DNA of 16,077 nt, from contig CANRMO010000031.1 of assembly GCA_947631755.1 (NCBI GenBank), positions 1 through 16,077 of the forward strand, written 5' to 3'. Made by a program: the position numbers and the translations under genes. The stretch comes from an uncultured Lachnospiraceae bacterium. Lineage in GTDB: Bacteria > Bacillota > Clostridia > Lachnospirales > Lachnospiraceae. Under the pieces are notes generated by a model that saw nothing but the letters and a program-made list of their open reading frames with translations, did not search any database and was not told the DNA's origin. Positions 7,170 to 12,934 of this stretch are shown piece by piece (position 1 is the first letter of the stretch; the number at the start of each line of letters is the position of its first letter).

Positions 7170-8702
7170 TTACTGCATCAATTCTTCCAATTCGAGCACC
7201 ATATCATTGATTTTATCAATCTGCTCTGACATGCCCACAATATCTGCGGCATTGCCCTGTACCATCTGATTGATATTGTTAAATTCCTGGTTTTCCTCAT
7301 CAATTTTTGCCGAAATATCTTCGCTGATAGAGATTGTGCCGCTGATCACGTCACTCTGGTGGCTCTGCAGCTGGTCGGCCTGCGCGATCGTATTGACAGA
7401 AGCTTTTAACAACTCCAGCATATTGCCTACCCCTTTAACCGTTTCCAGCATCATCTCATTTTGGTTGCGCATTTTCACTGCATTGTCGTTCATGCAGCGC
7501 ATCACCGTTTCCGTGCCGGACTGTACCCGGGAAATCACATCGCCGATCTCTCCCAGGGATACTTTTGTGTTCTCAGCCAGGTTGCCGACCTCCTGTGCCA
7601 CTACAGCAAATCCCCTCCCGGCTTCCCCGGCTCTGGCGGCCTCTATGGATGCATTCAGAGCCAGCAGATTGGTTGAAGCTGCTATTTCATTTATGATATC
7701 GAGCGTGCGGCCGATCTCCCCGACTTCACTGTCGAGCTGTTCTGTGACACGGATCGTGCTCTCTGTCGATTTTGACACATCCTCGCTGATCGATATGAGC
7801 TGTGACAGGGCCGTGTCGCTTGAAATCGAGAGTTCCATCAATTCTTTTGACAGGCCGTTCAGCTCTGCCATCTTGTCCACCATCTCGCGGTTGCTCTGGT
7901 TTAATTCGGACAGATTATCTTTGCTCTCAGAAGATTTCATCAGTATTTTTTCGCTGTTGTTCAGCAGAGTTTCGCTGATTGCGGACAATTCCTCTGTAGA
8001 GGCGCTCTCGTTCTGGGAGGTGGACAACAGGTACTCACTTGCGCTGCCAAGTTTTTCGGACAGCACAGCTACTTTTTTCAGAATCCCCTCTACCCGGCGG
8101 TTGTTTTCCTCCAGTTCATCTTTTTTTGCACTTACAAGAAAATGATTCATAAAAAAAATCATTGCGGCCAGTCCTACCAGTGCCAGGACAAGGGCAGTGA
8201 GACACACGATCAGATCTGTAACAAACAGTGAGTCTCTCACCGGGAGCAGGTTCTCTCCATTTATCACCCAGGCGATAAACAGGGAGACAAGACAGGACAG
8301 CCCTGCGCCAAGTGCCAGTTTCAGATCCAGAAAAAAACCAATCAGTATGATAAAGAAAAAGAGAAAACCCCAGAAAGTCCTGCAAGGGATAAGGTATATA
8401 ATAAAATTCCACTGAAACACCAGGGCGGTAATTGAAAAAATCTTCCCTATGCGGAGACGGTTCTCTTTTAAATAACCATCTTCAAAAGATGTGTGCACAA
8501 GCACAAAACCGGCAGTCAGAATACCGATATCCATCAGATCAAATACCAGCAGCCCGCTCCAGGGCACGGTGGGATATAGTCCGAGGACTTTCATTAATGT
8601 ATACAATACTGCGGCACACATACAGGAACAGACCAATAAAATAATTCCCCAGCGGAACACAGTCGATAAATATACTTCAAAAGCAGTTTTCTTTTGCTGC
8701 AT
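7170..8702 (-). CDS. Methyl-accepting chemotaxis protein with six-helix membrane sensor
   Basis: A 510-residue chemoreceptor; GGGAGG lies 8 bases before the ATG. Residues 1-188 form about six membrane helices with no sizeable extracellular loop. This part aligns without gaps to the N-terminus of the histidine kinase encoded just upstream (about 45% identity by hand count). Shared blocks include RWG at 17-19, CxCxC in helix 1, GLYP, ENRLR (80-84), GKIFS, QWN and TFWGF. There is no HAMP domain: helix 6 runs straight into a coiled coil (about 190-510). The signalling tip is intact, INEIAASTNLLALNASIEAA and RGFAVVAQEV (about 337-372), so coupling to CheA/CheW is expected. No C-terminal CheR-docking pentapeptide is present, and no che or flagellar gene lies in the window. 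It is last in the regulator-kinase-receptor cluster and has its own promoter with direct repeats upstream. Its ligand is unknown; a membrane-borne or lipophilic cue or peptide would fit the fold. Confidence 0.93.
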   Translation of the reverse strand: MQQKKTAFEVYLSTVFRWGIILLVCSCMCAAVLYTLMKVLGLYPTVPWSGLLVFDLMDIGILTAGFVLVHTSFEDGYLKENRLRIGKIFSITALVFQWNFIIYLIPCRTFWGFLFFFIILIGFFLDLKLALGAGLSCLVSLFIAWVINGENLLPVRDSLFVTDLIVCLTALVLALVGLAAMIFFMNHFLVSAKKDELEENNRRVEGILKKVAVLSEKLGSASEYLLSTSQNESASTEELSAISETLLNNSEKILMKSSESKDNLSELNQSNREMVDKMAELNGLSKELMELSISSDTALSQLISISEDVSKSTESTIRVTEQLDSEVGEIGRTLDIINEIAASTNLLALNASIEAARAGEAGRGFAVVAQEVGNLAENTKVSLGEIGDVISRVQSGTETVMRCMNDNAVKMRNQNEMMLETVKGVGNMLELLKASVNTIAQADQLQSHQSDVISGTISISEDISAKIDEENQEFNNINQMVQGNAADIVGMSEQIDKINDMVLELEELMQ

Positions 8703-8733
8703 ACAGAACGCCTCCCTCGTAATATATAAGCTG

Positions 8734-8763
8734 ATTATAAAGGATTCCGGGAGGATATTTCAA
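8734..8763 (-). promoter_or_regulatory. Sigma-A-like promoter of the chemoreceptor gene
   Basis: On the - strand TTGAAA (8763-8758) and TATAAT (8739-8734) are 18 bases apart, five and six matches to consensus. Transcription would start near 8727, about 25 bases before the ATG. The promoter lies between the kinase stop and the chemoreceptor start, so the receptor can be expressed apart from the kinase. Confidence 0.75.
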
Positions 8764-8769
8764 TAAAGA

Positions 8770-8802
8770 TGTTCTGAGCGTTAAATTTTTGTTCTGAGCG
8801 TT
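8770..8802 (-). promoter_or_regulatory. Two perfect 13-bp direct repeats, probable response-regulator binding site
   Basis: TGTTCTGAGCGTT (+ strand reading) occurs at 8770-8782 and 8790-8802, a 20-bp period that puts both copies on the same face of the helix. The copy nearer the gene ends 6 bases upstream of the -35 box of the chemoreceptor promoter, and the far copy begins 4 bases after the kinase stop codon. LytTR-type regulators (AgrA, ComE, PlnC) are known to bind paired direct repeats of about 9 bp with 20-22 bp period just upstream of -35 boxes. Assigning this site to the LytTR regulator at 10051-10734 is inference. Confidence 0.75.
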
Positions 8803-8806
8803 TTTG

Positions 8807-10012
8807 TCACATATGGATATCAATGGAGAACAGCCCTTCTTCCAGATGCCACTCCACAGTGCCGCCGTAACTCTCCACCGTCATTTTTATATTGTGCAGG
8901 CCGTATCCAGGAGTGCCGTCGCCGCGTTTTGTGCTGTAGAACACCCCATCCTGCACAGTTGCACTTTCGTCTGCCGCGTTTTTTATCGTGATGTAGAGGC
9001 GTTCCTGGTAATGTTTTATGGTCAGGAAAAATGTTTTCTCCCGCTCCGGCGGAAGTGCCATCAGAGCTTCTTTTGCATTTTCTATGGCATTGCCAAAGAT
9101 CACACAGAAGTCGTTTTCGCTGACAACAATGTCATCGGGGAATTTCCCGATGACCTGCCATGTCAGGCTGTCCGTTTTCAGCACCTCATCTATCAGGTCA
9201 TTTACAAAACAGTCGGCTATGCCGTTGCCAGTGTGGACAAGGCTGTTCCGTATCTCCAGTCCGGAGAGCGCATCTACATATTCCTTTACCGCGGGGAAAT
9301 TATCTTCTTCGCACAGTGCCTCAAGAGCCATGATATGCTTTTTAATATCGTGCCGGAATTGCCGGATCCCTGTCTCTTTCTGTATCAGCTTATAGTAATA
9401 TTTTTTCTGCAGAGTCATCTGCTGTTCTCTTTTCTGGTAGATCCACTGGATATGTGTCATAAAGAAAACAAAGATCAGAATACCGATGACAGACAGTACA
9501 ATGGATGTGATGAGGACCATGTAATCTGCGGCTAACAGTTCCGGATCGGTGTAAAACAGGCCATGTCCTTTTATCCTGCAGGAAATGAAGAGGGAGAGGA
9601 TCAGAGCGGTTCCGGTCAGAAGAATGAGCCTGACATCCAGAAAAAAACAGGTCAGGATCAGAAAGAAAAAGAAAAAACCCCAGAATGTCCCGGACGGGAC
9701 CATATAGAGGATATAATTCCACTGGATGACCAGACTGGCAAAACTGAAAATCTTTCCGACGCGCAGCCGGTTTTCCCTCAGAACGCCATTGTGCACAGAC
9801 CGCCGGATGATATAGAGAGCGATGAAAAAGAAAAGCAGATCCATCGCATCAAATATGAGCAGCTGCAGCCAGGAGACCTGGGGATACAGACCAAATATTT
9901 TTGAAATAGTATAAATTATGGTGGCACAGAGGCAGGCACAGACAAGTGTTAAAAGCCCCCACCGGTAGATTGTTGATATATAAATATCATACACCATCTT
10001 TTTTGTGTTCAT
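8807..10012 (-). CDS. HPK10-type (AgrC/ComD-like) sensor histidine kinase
   Basis: A 401-residue kinase. The start at 10012 (MNTKK) has AAGGAG 4-5 bases upstream and lines up exactly with the start of the paralogous sensor of the chemoreceptor; the frame is open 21 codons further but without a site. Residues 1-188 are a six-helix membrane sensor. The H-box is RQFRHDIKKH with H221, typical of HPK10/AgrC kinases, followed by a GHKL ATPase with N-box residues N308 and N312 and the G-box TPGYGLHNI (367-375). It should phosphorylate the LytTR regulator whose gene ends 38 bases upstream. Relatives sense secreted peptides, but no AgrB, AgrD, ComC or peptide exporter gene is visible here, so the cue is unknown. 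The shared sensor with the neighbouring chemoreceptor is the striking point. Confidence 0.93.
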   Translation of the reverse strand: MNTKKMVYDIYISTIYRWGLLTLVCACLCATIIYTISKIFGLYPQVSWLQLLIFDAMDLLFFFIALYIIRRSVHNGVLRENRLRVGKIFSFASLVIQWNYILYMVPSGTFWGFFFFFLILTCFFLDVRLILLTGTALILSLFISCRIKGHGLFYTDPELLAADYMVLITSIVLSVIGILIFVFFMTHIQWIYQKREQQMTLQKKYYYKLIQKETGIRQFRHDIKKHIMALEALCEEDNFPAVKEYVDALSGLEIRNSLVHTGNGIADCFVNDLIDEVLKTDSLTWQVIGKFPDDIVVSENDFCVIFGNAIENAKEALMALPPEREKTFFLTIKHYQERLYITIKNAADESATVQDGVFYSTKRGDGTPGYGLHNIKMTVESYGGTVEWHLEEGLFSIDIHM

Positions 10013-10050
10013 AGCGCTCCTTTTTTCTAACCGAGTTTGTAGCCGCGGGA

Positions 10051-10734
10051 TCAGTATCTGGCATATTCCAGGCAATAGCGGTCATACATTTTTTTTGCCA
10101 TGGGTTTCATTCTCACGGAGATGGGGAGGGTGCCGTGTTCGGTCACGACTTCCTTTTCCTGCCATTTTGTTATCCGGGCGGCATTCACAAGATAACTTTT
10201 GTGTATGCGGATAAAGTGGACCGGAGCCAGCATTTTTTCCAGTTTCTCCAGAGAGATGCGCAGGAGCTGTTCACTGCCGTCCTCCAGAATAAATTTGCTG
10301 TAGATATGTTCGGAGACAATGTAGACGACCTGCCTGCTGTCAATTTTATTGTCAATAATAATATAATTTTGTAGTATCTGTATGGCTCTCGGCAGTATTT
10401 CCGTCATGTGGGCCTCCAGATTTTTCTTTTCGATAAAGCCAAAAACCTGGATGCCAAAGGCGGAAGACATCAGTTCATCGTGCTCCGTCACAAACAGGAT
10501 CATCGTCTTTTTACTGGCCTGCTGGAATTGTTCTTTAATCTGGATCCCATTAATTCCCGGCATCTCAATGTCCAGAATCAGAAGGTCTGGATCCTCATCA
10601 CATTTTAAGAGGTCTTCGCCGGTTTCAAATTCAAATATTTCTGCCGAGACATGGATATTATCCAATATATTCTGGCACAGCGCGGTAATCCGTTTTAAAT
10701 CGCGCTTCTCATCTTCACATATCGCTATCCTCAT
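10051..10734 (-). CDS. LytTR-family response regulator (AgrA/ComE-like)
   Basis: A 227-residue regulator with GGAGG about 6 bases before the ATG. Residues 1-122 are a receiver domain with the acidic pair E7/D8, the phospho-acceptor D55 in LILDIEMPG, and a switch threonine in LFVTEHDE. Residues about 130-227 are a LytTR DNA-binding domain: VVYIVSEHIYSKFILEDG, FIRIHKSYLVNAARI and a basic end. Regulators of this class bind paired direct repeats near promoters. It is the first gene of the - strand cluster; its partner kinase follows after 38 bases. The perfect direct repeats ahead of the chemoreceptor promoter are its best candidate target in the window. Autoregulation is possible but the region upstream of its own gene shows only a weak 7-bp repeat. 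Confidence 0.95.
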   Translation of the reverse strand: MRIAICEDEKRDLKRITALCQNILDNIHVSAEIFEFETGEDLLKCDEDPDLLILDIEMPGINGIQIKEQFQQASKKTMILFVTEHDELMSSAFGIQVFGFIEKKNLEAHMTEILPRAIQILQNYIIIDNKIDSRQVVYIVSEHIYSKFILEDGSEQLLRISLEKLEKMLAPVHFIRIHKSYLVNAARITKWQEKEVVTEHGTLPISVRMKPMAKKMYDRYCLEYARY

Positions 10735-10778
10735 TTTTTTCCTCCGCTCACATATGCAGAAAAGCTGCTTGTTTTTCT

Positions 10779-10807
10779 ATTATACTAAGGGTGGGGTCAT
10801 TATACAA
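10779..10807 (-). promoter_or_regulatory. Candidate promoter of the response regulator operon
   Basis: On the - strand TTGTAT (10807-10802) and TATAAT (10784-10779) are 17 bases apart; the -10 box is perfect, the -35 weak. Transcription would begin near 10772, about 38 bases before the ATG at 10734. GTATAAT occurs twice with a 20-bp period across these boxes (10799-10805 and 10779-10785). Confidence 0.6.
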
Positions 10808-10831
10808 GTAATTTTCTTTCCATCATTTCGA

Positions 10832-10860
10832 TTGTTTTTTTCCCCCATCTGTATTATAAT
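10832..10860 (+). promoter_or_regulatory. Candidate promoter of the EAL gene
   Basis: TTGTTT (10832-10837) and a perfect TATAAT (10855-10860) are 17 bases apart, giving a start near 10867 and a leader of about 44 bases to the ATG at 10911. It is divergent from the regulator promoter; the two -35 regions are about 25 bases apart, so one bound regulator could affect both. Confidence 0.65.
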
Positions 10861-10910
10861 ATAATTGTTCAATTGGCCGAATGCACCAGAGAAAGAGGGG
10901 GACTGACCGA

Positions 10911-12383
10911 ATGGAGCGAATATTACTGGCAATAAAAAAGGCATGTGGATGGATTATTTGGGATGTTCTCACTATTATAATGTTGATCGGACTACTGGTA
11001 ATCGTGCTGAAAGATATATCGGACCCCGCAGTCAAAGTGGCGCTTTTGATTCTTGTGTTTGGGGCGGCGCTGCTGTCGCTGTCCATGAAATACTGGTTCA
11101 GTAACAGACAGAGCGGCCGGGATGATGTGACTGGCGGGAAGAATAAAAAGGAATTTGAGAGGATTACAAAGAAACTGCTCCGAGGGAATGGGGAGTATGT
11201 GCTCGTCTATGCTAATATTGACCGCTTTAAACTGATCAATGAGACATATGGAAATGATGTAGGGGATCAGATCCTCAGGAAAATCCAGCTTTTACTGGAC
11301 AATGAGGTCGTCCGGGGTGAGACTTCGGGCAGGATCATGGCGGACAATTTTGGTATGCTGATGAGATTTAATACGATGAAACTGCTGAAGCAGAGATTGT
11401 CGCGGATCAATCACCAGATGGCAGAGCTGGCGGATGAAAAGGGAAATCCATATGGGATCGTTCTGTATTTCGGGGTGTATAGGATACACGACAAAAATAT
11501 GGAAGTCAGCACGATGCTGGAACACGCCAATGTGGCCTTAAAAAAGATTGGGCCGTCTTATCTGGTTCCCATCGGCATTTACAGCAAAGCGGATATGAAC
11601 CATCTTGAGCGGGAAAAGATGCTGGAGATGAAAATGCAGAGCGCGCTGGAACACAGGTGTTTTATTCCCTATCTGCAGCCAAAGTATGAGCTGGAGACAG
11701 AGACGATTGCGGGCGCAGAGGCGCTGGTCCGCTGGATTGACCCGAAGGAGGGGATGATCTATCCGGATGAATTTATCCCGCTTTTTGAGGGAAATGGATT
11801 TGTGACGGAAGTGGATCTGTATATGTTCGAGGAGATCTGTAAGCTGATACATAAATGGAATGAGGAGGGGCGGAGACAGATTCCCATCAGCGTGAATTTG
11901 TCGAGAAGCCATTTTTCTGTCCCTAATTTTTTTGATGAGTACGAGAATATATTGAAAAAATATAATATTCCGCCGAAGTCGATTGAGATTGAGCTCACGG
12001 AGTCACTGTTTTACAATGATCTGTCCGCTCTGAATGATCTGGTGTCCCGGATCCACAATGCCGGGTGTTTGTGTTCGATCGATGATTTTGGAAGCGGATA
12101 TTCTTCTTTGAATATGCTCAAGGATGTTGAAGTGGATGCGCTGAAGCTGGACCGCGTATTTTTTGAAAATAATGTGGATAAGCGGGGCAAGGATATTATT
12201 CAGAGCGTGATCCATCTGGCACAGGCATTGGAGCTCCACACGATTTCCGAGGGTGTGGAAGAGCGGGCACAGGTAGAATTTCTCAAGCAGATGAACTGTG
12301 ACCTGATCCAAGGTTATGTGTTTGCAAAGCCAATGCCCATACCACAGTTTGAGGAGTTAGCTTTTGGTGAAAAGGCAGGATGA
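10911..12383 (+). CDS. Membrane-bound c-di-GMP phosphodiesterase, degenerate GGDEF + EAL
   Basis: A 490-residue protein. The ATG at 10911 follows GAGGGGG by about 9 bases; ATG 10881 has no ribosome binding site. Two membrane helices (about 15-34 and 42-60) form a short hairpin anchor. Residues about 70-220 are a GGDEF-like domain that keeps the IDRFKLINETYG and GDQIL features, but its active loop reads RIMADNF (141-147) in place of R-x-G-G-D-E-F, so cyclase activity is not expected. The EAL domain (about 235-485) keeps the catalytic set: E270 in EALVRW, N329 in SVNLS, E361 and E364 in ELTES, D391/D392 in DDFGSGYSSL, K412 in KLDR and E448 in EGVE. It should hydrolyse c-di-GMP at the membrane, with the GGDEF remnant perhaps sensing GTP. 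It is transcribed divergently from the sensor cluster, which suggests, without proving, that it shares its signal or regulator. Confidence 0.93.
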   Translation: MERILLAIKKACGWIIWDVLTIIMLIGLLVIVLKDISDPAVKVALLILVFGAALLSLSMKYWFSNRQSGRDDVTGGKNKKEFERITKKLLRGNGEYVLVYANIDRFKLINETYGNDVGDQILRKIQLLLDNEVVRGETSGRIMADNFGMLMRFNTMKLLKQRLSRINHQMAELADEKGNPYGIVLYFGVYRIHDKNMEVSTMLEHANVALKKIGPSYLVPIGIYSKADMNHLEREKMLEMKMQSALEHRCFIPYLQPKYELETETIAGAEALVRWIDPKEGMIYPDEFIPLFEGNGFVTEVDLYMFEEICKLIHKWNEEGRRQIPISVNLSRSHFSVPNFFDEYENILKKYNIPPKSIEIELTESLFYNDLSALNDLVSRIHNAGCLCSIDDFGSGYSSLNMLKDVEVDALKLDRVFFENNVDKRGKDIIQSVIHLAQALELHTISEGVEERAQVEFLKQMNCDLIQGYVFAKPMPIPQFEELAFGEKAG

Positions 12384-12387
12384 CCGA

Positions 12388-12786
12388 TTATAAATACAGC
12401 CGCTTGTGGTTTCGATAACGGTTCCGGCGGTACATGATTTCGTGGAACAGCACAACCTCGATCATATCGCGGAGGAGAGTCCCCTCTTTCGGATATGCGT
12501 CGGGGTATTTTTTTCGAAATTCCTGTTCAATTCCAGAGGCCATGATCCGGAGAGCTGTTTTGTCTGGATATACATCAAACATCAGGCTGCCCTCATATTC
12601 CATCATGTCGCACTGTTCTTCTACAAATTCGCTGATCTGGCGGGTTATCTGGGGATATAAGTATTTCAGGTAGGCATTGTCTTCTTCCAGCTCCCACAGT
12701 TTCGTGCTGCCGGGTGCCGGGGCGATTGTCGGGATTACTGGCTTTTCAAAAGAAAATATAAAATCCGGATTGTCGTAATGGCTCAT
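12388..12786 (-). CDS. Small acidic conserved protein of unknown function
   Basis: A 132-residue protein without signal peptide or membrane helix; GGGAGA lies about 7 bases before the ATG. The middle carries LYPQITRQISEFVEEQCDMM and YEGSLMFDVYPDKTALRIM, and the end is basic (YRRNRYRNHKR). A Y-D/E-G-S-x-M-x-D-x-Y-P-D phrase of this kind recurs, as I recall, in small uncharacterised clostridial proteins, sometimes near sporulation genes. The coding quality and the conserved-looking phrase support a real gene. It ends 4 bases from the stop of the EAL gene (convergent), with no terminator between. On the - strand about 25 bases upstream of the ATG, CATATATT fits the known sigma-E -10 pattern (CATAYAHT), but no good -35 goes with it. 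I do not recognise a function. Confidence 0.75.
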   Translation of the reverse strand: MSHYDNPDFIFSFEKPVIPTIAPAPGSTKLWELEEDNAYLKYLYPQITRQISEFVEEQCDMMEYEGSLMFDVYPDKTALRIMASGIEQEFRKKYPDAYPKEGTLLRDMIEVVLFHEIMYRRNRYRNHKRLYL

Positions 12787-12824
12787 TTCATTCTCCCAGT
12801 CAGATGTTTACTTTAATATATGAA

Positions 12825-12854
12825 TGAGATAAAAATCTGTTATTAAAAATCTCA
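12825..12854. repeat. Repeats in the divergent intergenic region
   Basis: TAAAAATCT is present twice (12830-12838 and 12844-12852), and TGAGAT (12825-12830) is inverted as ATCTCA (12849-12854). The block lies between two divergent genes and about 10 bases upstream of the + strand promoter. It could be an operator; it is AT-rich and short, so chance is possible. Confidence 0.4.
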
Positions 12855-12862
12855 ACTACAGC

Positions 12863-12891
12863 TTGCACTTTTTGGGGATAGTCGTTACAAT
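12863..12891 (+). promoter_or_regulatory. Promoter of the large membrane-anchored protein gene
   Basis: TTGCAC (12863-12868) and TACAAT (12886-12891) are spaced by 17 bases, three and five consensus matches. Start is expected near 12898, giving a leader of about 37 bases. It probably drives the downstream cytidine deaminase and methyltransferase genes too. Confidence 0.65.
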
Positions 12892-12934
12892 GTAAACTGT
12901 GGGGAGAAAAAAGCGTTAAGGAATGGAGATTTAT

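Noticed and set aside
7270..8145. 291-residue open frame on the + strand
   Set aside because: It lies entirely antisense to the chemoreceptor gene, is serine-rich as expected from reading a Glu/Ser-rich coiled coil backwards, and has no ribosome binding site.
8804..9535. 243-residue open frame on the + strand
   Set aside because: Antisense to the histidine kinase gene, whose motifs are complete; no recognisable domain in this frame.
10754..10864. 36-residue hydrophobic frame that could pass for a pheromone precursor between the regulator and EAL genes
   Set aside because: It has no ribosome binding site, runs across both promoters, and continues in frame upstream into the antisense of the regulator gene. 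Nothing resembles an AgrD or double-glycine leader.
10881..10910. Earlier ATG for the EAL protein
   Set aside because: No ribosome binding site precedes it, while GAGGGGG is well placed for ATG 10911, and the extra ten residues are polar and unlike the helix that follows.
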